Shown one piece after another: positions 19,797 to 37,650 of a stretch of 64,000 nucleotides of DNA. The stretch's first letter is position 1; each line of letters begins with the position of its first letter. The notes below the pieces were generated by a model that had not been told where the DNA came from, did no database searches, and worked only from the letters and a program-made list of their open reading frames with translations. The DNA is taken from NCBI GenBank assembly GCA_037355855.1, contig CM074758.1, positions 8,653,001-8,717,000 on the forward strand, written 5' to 3'. Made by a program: the position numbers and the translations under genes. The stretch comes from Pseudo-nitzschia pungens (Eukaryota; Bacillariophyta; Bacillariophyceae; Bacillariales; Bacillariaceae).

Positions 19797-22518
19797 ATGG
19801 GTTCGGACGACGAAACCCCCGCGCTCCTCCTGCAACGGCTGGAAGCCAACGAAACGAGCGATCCGTCCAAGATGGCCTTTTCCTTTCTCGCTTCCGGGAT
19901 CGATGGCGGCCGCATCGTGAAATCGTGCACCTATCGGGAACTCCAGCAGCAAACGACGTCCCTGGCAAAGTATCTGCTGACGTGCACGGGCCTGCGAAAG
20001 GGAGATCGGTAGGTGCAATCGCAAATTCACGCGCAAATTCGATTCACGCACACGCACGCAATCGCAAACGCATCGGCGGGGACGACTCGCATTGCCGCTT
20101 GCTCGTCGCAATGGGCAATGCGGCATCGGTCGAGGGGTTTCGACCGATTTTTTCGCGCCGCTCTGTTGGACTCACCCCGGACTATCTTCGTTCGCTGCGT
20201 TTCCTTTCCTTTCGTTTTCTTTTCTTTTGTGGTCTTCTTTCGATGCAACGACGCAATATTGCAACACGACATCCGTCCACCATTGCCCCGCCACAAAACA
20301 AAACAAAACAAAACAAAACAAAACAAACAGCGCCCTCTTGGTCTACCCTCCCTCGATCGACTTCACCATTGCCTTTCTGGCCTGCCTCAAGGCCGGAATC
20401 GTGGCGGTTCCCGTCTTTCCCCCCAATCCATCCCGCAAGGACACCCTGCACATGTTTGCCAAGATTGCCGAGAGCAGCGGCGCGAGGCACGCCCTCACCA
20501 ACGTCGGGTACAACCACCTCAAGAAACTGGCGGGAGCCAGGGACGCCCTGACGCGATTCAAGCGCGGGGGGAAACCGACGGCGACCTGGCCGGAACAGCT
20601 GGACTGGATCACCACCGACACCAAGACGCAGGCCGGCAAAAGCGGCAGCAGCGGCGGCCTCCCGCCGCCACCGACCGCCACGGACCTGGCCTTTTTGCAG
20701 TACACGTCGGGATCGACGAGCGACCCCAAGGGGGTGATGATCACCCACGGGAATCTCGCGCACAACCTCACCATCATCACCAACGAACTGGCCGCCGACC
20801 CGACCACGGTCGTCGTCTCGTGGCTGCCCCAGTACCACGACATGGGACTCATCGGTTCCTACCTGGGCATCCTCTACTGCGGGGGATCGGGGTACTACAT
20901 GTCGCCCCTGTCCTTTTTGCAGCGGCCGATGCTCTGGATCGAGGCCGTTTCGAAATACGGGGGGACCCACCTGCAGGCGCCCAACTTTGCCTTCAAGCTG
21001 ACGGCCCGCAAGTTCGCGGCGTCGGACTACGTCAACAAGCCGCTGGCGCTGGGGTCGGTCAAGCACGTCATCAACGCGGCCGAACCGGTCGACAAGGAGA
21101 GCATGGACGTCTTTCGCGCGGCCTTTCGGCCGTTTGGGTTGCCCGAGAACGTCATTTTTCCGACGTACGGGCTGGCGGAGCACACCGTCTTTGTGTGCTC
21201 GGGGGGGAAACGGCACCTGGTGGTGAAAAAGGAACCCCTCGAGGCGGACGGAATCGTGTCGGTGGTGGCGGAGGGCGAAAGCAGCGGCAACAATGTGGAT
21301 GTTGATCTTGATGCTGATGCCGACGCGGAACCCGTCTCGCGCCTGGTGGGGTGCGGATTTCCCCACAGGCAGGGGGTCGACGTGCGGATCGTGGACCGGG
21401 AGTCCCGCACCGAGCTCCCGGAGGGATCCGTCGGGGAGATCTGGGTCCGGTCTCCCAGCAAGGCCGCGGGGTACTTTGGCAACGAGGAGGCCACCCTCGA
21501 GGACTTTGGGGCGACGCTCTCCGGCGGCCAACCCCTGGAGGAGTACCTGCGGACGGGCGACCTGGGATTCTTTTACGAGACCGAGCTCTTTGTCTGCGGC
21601 CGGCTCAAGGACCTCATCATCGTTGCCGGACGCAACTACTACCCGCAGGACATCGAGGCGACGGCCGAGGCCGCTTCCGACGAGCTCCGGCCGGGATGCT
21701 CCGCGGCCTTTTCGATCGACGGCTCCGGTGGAGGCGGGGAAGAGGTGGCGCTGGTGATGGAACTCCGGACGGTCCCGGGGAGCCCCTCCGAGATCCGGGA
21801 GCTCGGCGATCGCCTGGCGGAAACGGTCCGGGCGTCCGTCCAGGGGGAGCACTCGCTCGGGATCTCCGAGGTGGTCTTTCTGGCCACCAAGACGGTCCCC
21901 AAGACCTCGAGCGGAAAGATCGCCCGGTCCTGGTGCCGGAAGGGATTCCTGGCGGGGACCCTCCAAACGGTCTACCGCAAGTCCTTTGGGAGCGGCGGCG
22001 GAGGCAGCGGCGGTGTCGGCGTCTTTGAGATCGAGGGGGGAGGAGGAGCCGTTGGAACGGCCGGCCACGGGGGTTCGTCGCAAACGGCGGCGGCCGCCCC
22101 GCTGACCGAGGACGAGATACGAGCGCTCCGGGCCACGAGCAAAGCCGAGCTCATGGACCGGCTCCGGACCGACGTCGCCCGGACGGGCCAGCTCCCGCCG
22201 GATTCCATCGATTACGACACGGCCCTCGTCACCATCCTGGACAGTCTGAACATCTCCCAGTTTTCGGGGAGGCTCCGATCGGCCTACGCCGTCGAGCTGT
22301 CGGACGAGTACCTCTTTCGGGAGAGCGTCACGGTGCGAAAGCTGGCGGAGGTGGTCAAGCTCGGGTACGCGCCGGACGACGGGGACGGATCCGGAGCCAC
22401 CGCGGCGGAGAGGACCCACGGCGGAGGTGCTTCCGAACTGCACAGCGGCAAGGCGGAGGGACTGGCGGGGGCTCTGGGTTGCCCTCCCGGGGTGAGGGTC
22501 TGCTGCGTCATTCAGTGA
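19797..22518 (+). CDS. Fatty acyl-AMP ligase with C-terminal acyl-carrier domain
   Basis: Activates a fatty acid as acyl-adenylate and probably loads it on its own carrier domain. Exon 1 is 19797-20008 and exon 2 is 20331-22518, joined in phase 2 to read KGDR-ALLVYPP, the classic N-terminal FAAL motif. The product is 799 residues. The P-loop-like YTSGSTSDPKGVMITHGNL is at about 195-213, followed by WLPQYHDMGLIG, PLSFLQRPMLWIEAVSKYGG, the APNFAF region, AEPV, FPTYGLAEHT, YLRTGDLGF, GRLKDLIIVAGRNYYPQDIE and KTSSGKIARSWCR. After a Gly-rich linker comes a carrier-like domain (about 665-750) with ILDSLNISQF, whose Ser is the expected phosphopantetheine site. The 322-bp intron ends in an AAAAC repeat instead of a pyrimidine tract. 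No polyketide or peptide synthase lies nearby, so the downstream acyl acceptor is unknown. Confidence 0.93.
20290..20330. repeat. AAAAC pentamer repeat at an intron end
   Basis: Tandem CAAAA units run to the CAG acceptor of the acyl-AMP ligase intron, replacing the usual pyrimidine-rich stretch. Confidence 0.8.
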
Positions 22519-23699
22519 GCGCGAGAGAGATAAGGAAGGAAAAGGAATGGAATGGAATGGAATGGAATGGAAACGATGGAGAGCAGAACAGAGCATCGCT
22601 GCAGCAGAAGACAGAACGAAGCAATCATTCAATTCAATTCATTCCGATCCAATCCGATCCGATCAATCCCATCGACGACGCGATTGCAACTACAGCTGCA
22701 ACTGCAACTGCAAGGAGATCCCCGAGATCGCACCGCCCCAACGAGCTTTTGTTGGAACAGAGCCAGTTTTCAATCCCAAGGCATCCGCGCCACCTTGCCG
22801 GTACGAGTTGGATTCCAAATCCATTGTTCTGGGAGGATGGTGCAACTGCGGCTGTCTATTTTTCAAGAAAGAAAAATGCTCAAATTACCAATCCAATCGG
22901 TGACGAGCATCCAGCAATCATTGCAGACCGTACTGTACCACAACATAACACATCGTTTCGGGAGAACACCGTCTCGCGGGACGAACAGTAATGCGCGGTA
23001 TCACCACGCCGGAACGGCTATTCGTTTTTTCACAATTAATCTCTTTTTTTTTCCTTTTTCTTATAGAATTGTGTGTTTTGTGGAGACTTTGACTCCTCTG
23101 GAGTAGTTGGATTGAGAGGAACTGGAGTGTCCATCACACTCATCCTCATACTAGATACGTCCCCCTTTACTTCTATCTCAACTGTTCATTAGATTCAAGA
23201 ATCATCAATACTTTCCAAGAACCGCAAAAACTGTGACAATATTATGATGCGGTATCTTGTACGGTAACCTTACTTCGTGTCGCTTTCACCCTTTCACCCC
23301 TGTTCGTCATTCATACTTGTGCTATGATTCCGTACATACACACATAATATGTCATAAGATTAACTTACAAGTGAGGTTAACTTAAGATTAAGGTTCTTAC
23401 CTCACATGAGAATCGATGTAAAACAAGACACATCCTTGACTCACTCGATCGGCCAAAACGATCACGAATCAATTGAATCAATCAATCATCGCCGCAACCC
23501 AAATCGATCATCGCATCACCCTGTCTCTCGATCAACAAGCAATCGATCTCTCGTCTCTCGTCTCTTCCAGGATCCAGGATCGCAAAAAGCATCCAAACCG
23601 AATTCGATAGTATCCTCCGTCCGGACCGCTGGAACCAAACCGCGCACGAACCTTTCTGATTTGATATCATTCCATTGCATTCCACTCGGAGTCTCCGCA
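22519..23699. other. Intergenic, acyl-AMP ligase to C2CD5 homologue
   Basis: Begins with a GGAAT pentamer repeat (about 22541-22572). Later it carries GTAACCTTAC at about 23264-23274 and a GAGGTTAAC / AAGGTT cluster at 23370-23402. No gene was recognised. Confidence 0.6.
22541..22572. repeat. GGAAT pentamer microsatellite
   Basis: About six tandem TGGAA units shortly after the acyl-AMP ligase stop codon. Confidence 0.85.
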
Positions 23700-28743
<5,044 letters not shown>

Positions 28744-28916
28744 GTCATTTTTGAGTATTTATAGTCGGTTTCGAAACAGAACTACTACTACCTGCAACAC
28801 TTTAGAAGGTTCGATGACTAAAAAGTCTCAAAACGCGTAGCTAAATTAAACGTTTTTATCTATGGAGGTGAATGTATAACTTTTGACGACTCGCTACCGA
28901 CTGCGATTATCATCGA

Positions 28917-29732
28917 TTACGAGACAATGGACTGGGTCTGTTTGAGAAAATCCACGTATTGTATCTCCTCCCTGTAATCGGAGAACATAGCAATGAAGGC
29001 TGCCATGTCCGAGTTCACGCCACACGCTTCTTCTAAGTAGTCACCGAAGGCTTCCTGCAAATCTTCGGCCAATTCCGTGAACTCGGGGCCTTGGTATTCC
29101 ATCTTCGGAAGGGTTCCCTGATTCTCGTGGACGTATTCTGCGGTGGAGGCCCCTGTCGTGGAAACACCCTCGATCTTGACTTGTCCGTATTCCGAGAAGC
29201 AGGCAAAGTTCAAGGATTTCCCCGCCTTTGTCACGGTGACAGTGAATCGAACCGGAGCCGAGGGTTCTTCGTCGTCGTCCTCCTCGTCGTCATCATAGTC
29301 CGGTTCTTCTTCGACCTCGAGTGTGTCCTGGCAATGGAAGGAAACCTGGATCTTGTTGCCGGAGGAGCTCTCGATCTTGAAAAAGTTGGTGGTTGCGCCG
29401 TCTTCGACAATCTTCCACGATTTCTCGATGGTCTTCTTCAGGTCGGAAAGCTCAGTCGGCATTTCCATGTTCCCGGTATCCACTTCTTCTTGCTCCTCAC
29501 GTGACAAGAGTTCCAGCAGGGTTTCCTTGGACGAAAACGAGCGCTTGCTCCCAAAACCACTAGAAAGGTTGTTGGATGCAGCCATAACGGCAGAAAGAGG
29601 CATGTCGGGCGTCGCTCCCGTACAGAAACGGGACGCATTCACCGAGCCGGGAGCGGATCCCATCGCTCCGGCGAAGGATCTGGGACGAGACGAAGCCACC
29701 CATCGGCGAAGCATGGACTGAGCGATTTTCAT
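28917..29732 (-). CDS. Mitochondrial p32 / gC1qBP (MAM33) family protein
   Basis: Acidic mitochondrial-matrix protein that forms doughnut trimers and supports mitochondrial translation and ribosome biogenesis in other eukaryotes. I start it at 29732 (MKIAQSMLRRWVASSRPRSF), an amphipathic Arg/Ser-rich presequence; an upstream in-frame codon at 29810 is less likely. Mature-region hallmarks are LSDLKKTIEKSWKIVEDGATTNFF, IQVSFHCQDT, an acidic loop (DYDDDEEDDDEEPSAP), VRFTVTVTKAGKSLNFAC, EYQGPEFTELAEDLQEAFGDYLEE and the C-terminal SDMAAFIAMFSDYREEIQYVDFLKQTQ. The protein is 271 residues, close to family size. No intron. Confidence 0.92.
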   Translation of the reverse strand: MKIAQSMLRRWVASSRPRSFAGAMGSAPGSVNASRFCTGATPDMPLSAVMAASNNLSSGFGSKRSFSSKETLLELLSREEQEEVDTGNMEMPTELSDLKKTIEKSWKIVEDGATTNFFKIESSSGNKIQVSFHCQDTLEVEEEPDYDDDEEDDDEEPSAPVRFTVTVTKAGKSLNFACFSEYGQVKIEGVSTTGASTAEYVHENQGTLPKMEYQGPEFTELAEDLQEAFGDYLEEACGVNSDMAAFIAMFSDYREEIQYVDFLKQTQSIVS

Positions 29733-31127
29733 GGTTTTTCGATCTTCGAGCAAAAGGGTGGGAGACAGAGAGTGACCCTGACGAGGATCGATGGGAAGAA
29801 AATCAAACAATATTTAAAAAAATCAATGGATTCTCAGGAGTTGATTGAGATGATTGATTGATTCAGAGTCCGAAAGAGCCCGAATTAGCAAGTGGTGTTG
29901 AGTGACGGGATCAATTCAGTCACAAGTTTTATATATGACTGAAAATATCCGTGACTGAGAACAATTTTGACGGATGATGATGATGAAATACAATTTGTAA
30001 CACCGGTAACGTTACCCGTACATTCAGAACATTCAGCATACGTGCGGTAAACCTTAGGGTAAGATTACTTGTGTTTCGTAATTCGAATTGAATGGTAAGA
30101 TTAGAGTTGTTGAAAATAATCTCTTATTATTTTTTGAAAACTGAAACTTAGTGACTACCGTACCGGTACACGTAAAGAAGTTACGGTAAGGTTAATTAAT
30201 CGGACGTGTTTGTCTGATTGCAAAGTATGGTGCCACCTTGAAGGATGATGGGCTATTTTTATTCTCCAGCATTACTACCGTATGGGCAGGATTGGCACTT
30301 GAAGGGTGAGTGGAGGTGTGGTCTAAAACAACTTTTTTTACCACCGGTAGTGTACGGTAACCTTAGTACGAAGTATTATTTAAGGCAAGATTTTGTTGAA
30401 TACGAAGTAAGATTACGTAGTACATTGTTTTCATACCTATCGTTGTTGTAATATATGTGGGACTGAAAATTCAATAGCTGAGCTGCAACAAAAAATAAAA
30501 AAAAGGGAATGAATGATTGACACGAAAAAAATTATGTTTTGGTGTATTGAATAATTGATCTTAACTAGTTTTTTTTTTGTAACGCATTTTTTGATATCCA
30601 TGCTTTTAGAGAACTACTTTGTACCAGGTAACCTTACGTAGTACGTAGTATCATCGAAGTAAGACACACTGCGCGCAAGAACTTGAGAACAACATCGTCA
30701 AAACTTGCTTCTTACCATCCACTCTACGAGTATTCGTTACTTGCAGTTTTCTGCTTTAGTTCACTTCACTTCACTGGTGATGACAGAATCCGTCTCGGGA
30801 CAATTCCCTCTATGCGCCACTCGACTCATCCTACTTGCTTCCCTATTAACACGCAATTCCTAGAAACCTTAACGCGAGGAATTATATATTGAACGAATCC
30901 AAATTGATTCACGAGGACGATTGATTGAATGGTTGGGGGGAAATAATTGGGACGACACGCATTGCTGAAAGCTTGTGAAAATCGTGGAAATTCCGATCCG
31001 TCACGTTACGCTACGTTGCGTTGCGTTAGATCTCGCTGCAGCTATCTTTCGGAACCATCCACGAAGAATTGGTTGGGTAAAGTTCACTTGGATTGTTGAT
31101 AATTCGAAAGCATAGTTTTCGAAAAAG
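29733..31127. other. Divergent intergenic region, p32 / SUMO ligase
   Basis: AT-rich, with no coding signal. It holds many copies of the GTAAGGTTA family (about 30048, 30185, 30354, 30410, 30627) along with GGTACC and TACGTAG strings, one of the denser patches in the window. Confidence 0.6.
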
Positions 31128-31656
31128 ATGTCGTCTGCAGTTGAACAGCAAGATTTGCCGCAAAAGGCGGGAAAACGAAAGAGAAAGAACCGAAGTGAGC
31201 CCACTGTCGATGGAAACAGCAGCAAAGATGGCGTGAATCTCGGCGCAATACTCAATCGGGTAGCAATACGACGGCAAAGAGAAGTTGTCAAACTCGGCTC
31301 TTCGCTGGCGCGAGTGTTGCTCATGGAAATCCGAGATCTCACCGGAAACGGATTGCCATCCCTAACGGCAGCTACATCCAATACGACCGTTGATACGAAA
31401 GCAGCGGGCAAGGATGTTAGACGACTGATTGAGAATGAATACAGAGTGATGAGCGACGAGAGTGCTCCCCCCAACAAGCGCCGTCAATCCTGGAACGTCG
31501 TGAACGAGATCCTTCGCCGCATTGATCGCTTGACGGGAGCCGAGGACAAAGACGAACGGGAAGCAACCTCGAGGAATGTAGTAACTAACGGGAAGGACTC
31601 GATCCATGCGGGAGGAAAGAAGTCCAAATCTACGAGTAAAACCAACGGCGGCAATG

Positions 31657-31690
<34 letters not shown>

Positions 31691-34432
31691 TGGAAAAAGT
31701 AAAAATAGCAACAAGAACAAAAACGCCAGTAAGACGGTCAACAGAAGTGTCGCCAGAAGTGTCGCCGCATTTACAGCTGCTGCATTTGCGCCGGCTCCTG
31801 CTCCTGCTCCTGCTCTTCCATCTGTTTCACCCTCAGCAGCAAGTACAACTGCAACTGCAGAGACTAGTCCAACAGCACAACCTACTAGTACTGCTGCGGC
31901 GCTTTCTCCGACGGATAAAACCGGGGGCAAATCAACGGAAAAGCCTTCCCAAACTGAAAAGACAACAACAAACAACCATAACAAGAATAGATCAACCCGC
32001 ACAGTAGCATCACTGTCATTGGCATCGGCATCGACAACGGCAACTGCTCTGAGTTGTAGTAATTCAAATCAAATCAATAAAACGAACCACAATGATAAGA
32101 ATGCACTGGTGCATCCTTCTATGATTCGTGGAACATCTGTACCGAGAAGTTCGTCATCCACTTCTGCCCCCGTGCCAATTGGAAAAGCGCCACCTCCGTA
32201 CGAGAAACGATCAGCCACGACGCAGCAGCACAAAGCCCAAAGACAACTCGACCAACAACAACGAATGCACCCAGAATCCAATGTTCACCCTGCGTTTTTG
32301 AACAGAAACAATCAATCGGCAACCAACACTCCACGAACGGCACTGATACCAGGAAAAAACGGAGTTCCCACGAGTAACAACAATACAAGTGAAAGTGGTT
32401 CGGCTGGAAATCGGACTGTAAGAGCTAATGATCAAAGAACTCAACCGGCAAACAGCATCGCAACTTCGATTTCACGGACCAACGGAGTCATGATATCAAG
32501 CAATGTCAATGCTACTACACGTGTCTTGGCTGCTGTATCGGCTTCACAACCCACGAATAACAGAACCCAACCGGCGACCAATGTTGCAAATATGCTGTCG
32601 GAGAAAAACGGAGTCACCCTGCCGAATAACAGCAATTCCAGTAAAGCTACCACTGCAGGACTATCGGCTGCACGACACGGAAGTGCTGCAGCAAAATCTA
32701 ATGCGCCAACCTCGTCAACACCACAGTCTCCCGCTGTCTCCTCTAGTGCACCGATGCCCTCTTCGTCACCTTCGTCCAGAAATCCTTCTCGTTGGAAAGC
32801 AACACAACCGCAGGCCAGAGCCTTGAATGTTCAACTTCCCCACAGTGTTGTTCCCTCGAAGTCTTCGTCTCATCCTCCCGCTGTTCCGGAGAAGCCCATC
32901 CCAACAACCCAAATGAGCACAGTGGATCTAGCACCCGATGATACTGCACAAAAACCAACTCTGTATGGTGGTTACATAGAAAACCGCCCCCGTGTCTCGC
33001 TGGATTTCAAACAGCACAGGCCAACACATAACATGACTCAGCAGTTCATGCATAGGTTGAACAAATGGGATCCATATTGGAAGATCGAAAAGTCCCTGGA
33101 AATCGGACTGACGGCTCCTGTGATCAGGAAGAGGTGGAAGAATAAAACAGGGCCCGAACCAACATTCTTTCCGAACACAGCAGCTACGTTTACAATCAAA
33201 AATCTTTTGAAAACAGTTGGTCCCAGAATCCGAAGGGTTACCACTGGTCAGACAAAAGTGGATGGGGAACTTCGGGTCTTGATTCGGATGCTTCCACTCG
33301 ACTTGTCGAAGCAAGATTATGGTGGAAAGAAGCGGGCAGACGTGCACCTTTGGCCAAAAGGAACCTATCTACAGATCCACGCGGCTCCCTCACCTGGCAC
33401 CAACCCCCAACCACAAATTCTTGCACAGCGAAAGCAGCAGAGTCACGATCATTCCAAATGGAGTGGCATCTGCAATCATTTAGATGTCACGACATTGCTT
33501 CACACCGTTTGGTCTTCCACGACCACTTCGTTGGCAGCTTCTTCGCACTCAACAGTGGATCTTGGGTGCTACGATTCCGAGCTATACATGTTCAGTCTTG
33601 CGCTCTGCTCGTATCGGTCGCCCCAAACGCTAGCGAGCATGCTCTTGGATCCCCGCTGCAGTCTCCTGAAACGCGTTTCCATCGAAGAGATGTATGTCCG
33701 GGCCCAGAAGAAGATGGAAGGCAACGAAGTTACATTGCTAGACGATAGCGATGACGAAAGCGAGAAACAAGCAAACACTCCCAAAGAACTCCGACGCGTT
33801 ATCTTTTCCATTAAGGATCCGATCAATTTGTCATTGCTGAAGGTTCCTGTGAGGGGTGTAAAGTGCTTGCACTTCCCGGTACGTCCCGCCTGCGGTACTC
33901 GTAAAGCTTCGCCAATGAAATGCTCTGGATTGCACCGAGGGATATCTATCGTTGAGACCGTTGTCGACTTTTTCTGGAAAAAAATTGTTGTCTTCCATCG
34001 CATCAACCTCACTCTGTTTTATCTCGTTTTTTTCTCCCGACGATTCTTGATCTGCGTTTCCCGTTCCAGTGTTTTGATCTGAATAGTTTCCTGGATATTT
34101 ACAAGACCGCGGCCGGACAGAGGTGGAAGTGCGGCTACTGCGAAAACTTTATTCCCCACGACGGTCTCGAGTACTGCGCCCTGACGGACAAGATGGTGAA
34201 GCAATTTGGGGACGAGATGAAGGACCTGCAGCACACGGTGGAATTCAAGGAAGACCGGACCATGATGCTGTGCAAGCCCGTCCGAACGTCCAAAGAGCGG
34301 ACCAAGATGAAAAAGGAAAGGGCGGCTGCGGCTGCCGATGCAAGGGGCACTCCCGGCGGCGCGGGCTCCGCCGCTGGCAACTGGGGTGGAGCGGACGAAG
34401 TGGTCGAAATCTTGGATTCGGATTCGGAATGA
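31128..34432 (+). CDS. PIAS/Siz-type SUMO E3 ligase (SP-RING)
   Basis: Transfers SUMO from the E2 to nuclear substrates. Exon 1 is 31128-33878 and exon 2 is 34070-34432, in phase 0, 1037 residues. The N-terminal 160 residues are basic and helical. A long Ser/Thr/Asn/Gln/Pro-rich disordered region follows, including an NSNSNS repeat at about 31655-31710. A PINIT-like region (about 700-800; RPTHNMTQQFMHRLNKWDPYW, PTFFPNTAATFTIKNLL) precedes the SP-RING, which the intron splits: SIKDPINLSLLKVPVRGVKCLHFP in exon 1 and CFDLNSFLDIYK, WKCGYC in exon 2, supplying the C-x-H...C...C-x-x-C ligands. The C terminus ends EVVEILDSDSE, a good match to a SUMO-interacting motif (hydrophobic core plus acidic Ser). 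Family certain; substrates unknown. Confidence 0.92.
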
Positions 34433-34844
34433 ACAAAAAAATTGCGAAGGAGGGAAACGGAATAATCGCAAAACAATCTTGTTTCTCTGGAAGGTTGCTG
34501 CATCCATCGAACCGTGCCTGCGCTATTATGTTTGCCTGCTGGCACGAGCGGCCCCTTAAACAATGGTATCCGTACGCGAAACGAAACGAGACGAAAGCTA
34601 GGGTTTATCGACACGCGTTTGAGCGAAAAGTATCAACCCGGAAAACACACTTTGATTGAAAAGCAGCATTGTATTTTCTAAAATAGACTAGTATGTTTGC
34701 TTTATTACAACATATATTGTGAATTTCTAGCTGAGAAATTTTGTTGAAAACCAAATGCGTGCGAGATGGCTTTGCTCTGAATTGAGTTAAATTGGTTTGC
34801 TGGTGCGTTGTGTTGTTGGTTCATCGATTGTTTAGTGCTAGCTA
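34433..34844. other. Short convergent intergenic region
   Basis: Lies between two converging genes (stops at 34432 and 34845), so it should hold both 3' UTRs. No gene seen. Confidence 0.6.
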
Positions 34845-37650
34845 CTATAGCTGCTTCTCTTGTTGCTCTTTCTGGATGTCGAGAAGGGATGGCTTCGAGC
34901 CAGCAGAGGGCATCGCAGGCTTAGCGGTGGCCCAGGTCATCTTTGGTGCTCTGGGAGGAGTTGACGATGCAGGTGTCGATGGGATAGCTTTCGGCAAAGA
35001 TGGCACCGTGTTCGAAGTGGAATCGTTGGTCTCGATTGCATCAGGTTCGCCGACGGTATCCTCGCTACTCGCGGCTGTCTCGTCCACGAATTCTTCTAAC
35101 CGATCGCAATTGTCCACAATTTCAAGGGATCGAATCGCAGCCGGGACGCCCCGCAAAGAAGTAGAAGGGAAGAGGTTTAGAAGGGTCTCGCCGTTGCTCT
35201 CATCTTTCTTTTCGTCCGTTCCAACCTTTTGGCTGTAGGCCACCAATCTTGAGAGTAACTCCTGGTACATGGTCAGCCCATCTCGATCCAGAGTTTCAAG
35301 GCTGGACGTGTCTCGCTTTATGGCCCGTTCGTTTTCGGAAATAGATTTCTGGAGTTGTGCTATGATGGAAGTCATCTTGCCAAGCCCCTTAGCTTGTGTG
35401 TACCGAGACAACTCCGTTTGAAGCAAAGTCAACTCGGAAGTCTTTTCCACCAACCGGAGCTGTAGCTGCGCCTTGCACTTGGCTTCCGCCAAAAAGTAGT
35501 GTCTGATTTTGGAGAGATAATCCTCCATAGCTTCCGATGCTGATGTTTCGACGGTAGAATTGGCAACAACGCTGGTGTCTAAAAGAGTGTCCTCTTCCTC
35601 CTCTTCTTTCTCCAATTCAAACGAAGTTGCCTCCTCCAGCGACTTCCCGTAGTGTCTCATCATACCTGCCAGGCCATTAACGAGATTCCCATAACGGACT
35701 GACTCTTTCGCCTCCTGAATATCTTGTTCGAGCTGCTTAGCCTGGAGATCGTCGTTGACTTCTCCTTCCTCGATCTGGGTGGTAAGCCCCTCGATCCGAG
35801 AGGCAGCTTCTTCGTCTCGGGCCTCCAGTTCTTCGATCTCCGCGCGGAGTTGGGCGATCTTCTGTTTGTAGGTCAAGCGTGTCGCTTTGAGTTCAGTAAC
35901 AGTCTCTCGGAGACTCTGAACGGCCTCGCTGCTCTCCCCTCCTGGTCGAATCTTCGCCTTGAGTGCTTCCAATCGAGCCTTTTGGTCGTCAAAGCGATTT
36001 TTCGTAGTCTCATTCACGATGACTAACACGAGGTCCTGATTCAAAGTTGCGGTTGAAATCGAGGAATCCTGCGATAGGGTTCCATCGCAGTTCATCTCCC
36101 CATTGGAAAGCCCGTTCTCAATTGTAGAGGATTGGTTCTGGTTCTCGATGAGCTCGCTGAAGGATTCTCCCAGAATGCTCTTCACGGTGGCCAAAGCGAT
36201 TTTGGCGCTGGCCTTAGTCTCGTCACGGTGCTTAAAGATGCCAACACTTGTGCTTTCGACATGATCCTCGCATATAACGTGCTTCTGCAGCTTGTCGTTT
36301 CTAGCTTTGTTGATTTGTTTGGTTTCCTCGACAGCTTTTTGTATGCAAGACACGATGAACCGAGACATCCCGGCAATATCAGGTTTCCATCGCTCTCCGT
36401 CACCGCCGCCATGTTTGATGCTTTCCTCCTCACCTGCCAGGCACACCTTTCGGGTCATCCTCATCAGATTTAAAGAATTTATGTGCAGCTGTGCCAGGCT
36501 GTCTTTCCCCAATTCCTCGACAACTCCGCAACGGTCCAGCACTTGCATCAGCAACTCTTTGAGAGCAGGCAGGATTTTCGTTTCGAATTCTTCGGAATCC
36601 TCGATTTCAGAGGAAAGACCCCGGGAAAGCACGGTGGGAAAGGCCGAAGTTTTCTCCGCGATGCAGAATTCCTCGATCTGGAAGAATGGAAGAAGCGAAC
36701 GAGTTGTTCAACAAGACGTCGTTTTAGAATTACAGAAAAGTGGTGAGCGATGGGGGGGGGGGAAATCGACCAGCGAAAACAAAACAACAATACAAGAGAT
36801 CATGCCAACAACTTTTTTGACTCACTTCTTCTATGTTTTGTGTCTGTTTGACCCAGTTCAAGAGGGCATACAGGCTATCGGTGAGCTTGATTTCCTTGCT
36901 GACCGCGAGGTCGAGTTTTTCGGCCAGCGACATGGGAGCTGCGGGTGCCGAAGGGGTTCCGTCTTCCTCCTTGCTGTCCTCATCGTTGTCGTCATCCATG
37001 GAGTCATTGTAGTAGGGCTCGAGATCGTGGGAGTCACTACTCCCGATGACACTGTGACCATCGTTGTTGAGGTCTTCTAGTTCGGCGTCTTCGGCAGCTT
37101 CGTTTTCTCCGTCGCTGATGGAAGCAAGGCCATCCGTGCTCGAAGGCGCCGGCTCGGTGGTCTGTGTTCCCACCTCCTCCTTGCTGTGGGTGTTCGCCAC
37201 GCTCACCAGCGTTGGAGCCACGGCCGTAGAAGAGCAGGTCTGGGTGCCACCGCCCTTCAGGTAGTCGACGACTGCCCCGTATTCGTCAAAGGGGAGTCCC
37301 TTTTCCCACATTTCTCCCATTGCCGAATCGACGCGAGTGGCTTCGTAGCCATCGCTCTCGATCAGGCGCTGCCGCAAGAGTACCTGCGGGGTCGACATGT
37401 TGCTGGCGGCAGTATCGAGAAGGCTTCCACTGACGGTCGACTCGCTGCGGTTGCGTGGGCCGTTGGACCGGACAAATCCCTCGTCGATGCTGCTGTCGTC
37501 GTCGCTGTCGATGCTTACGGACGAGGACTGGTTGCGACCGTTTTTCTTCTTCTTCTTTTTCTTCTTGCGCCTCTTTCGGCGGGGTTTGGTGTTCGTCCCC
37601 GAAGGAAGAATTCCTTCGGCCGCTTCGGCCAGCTCTACTGGTTCGGTCAT
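34845..37650 (-). CDS. Coiled-coil protein, unknown
   Basis: Two exons, 36826-37650 and 34845-36677, with a 148-bp phase 0 intron (GTGAGT donor, TTCCAG acceptor), give 885 residues. The N terminus is short and acidic, followed by a strongly basic tract (residues about 22-40, KPRRKRRKKKKKK, a likely nuclear signal) and Ser/Asp-rich disordered sequence. From about residue 470 onward there are long heptad-type coiled coils (EALKAKIRPGGESSEAVQSL, LRAEIEELEARDEEAASRIE, LVEKTSELTLLQTELS). The extreme C terminus (KMTWATAKPAMP, then PSLLDIQKEQQEKQL) is a short helical motif seen in several adaptor proteins. No enzymatic domain or family was recognised. The gene call rests on two long frames that splice cleanly. 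Confidence 0.8.

Noticed and set aside
20182..22632. 816-codon frame on the - strand
   Set aside because: Antisense to the acyl-AMP ligase; no domain visible, and the sense strand has a complete enzyme.
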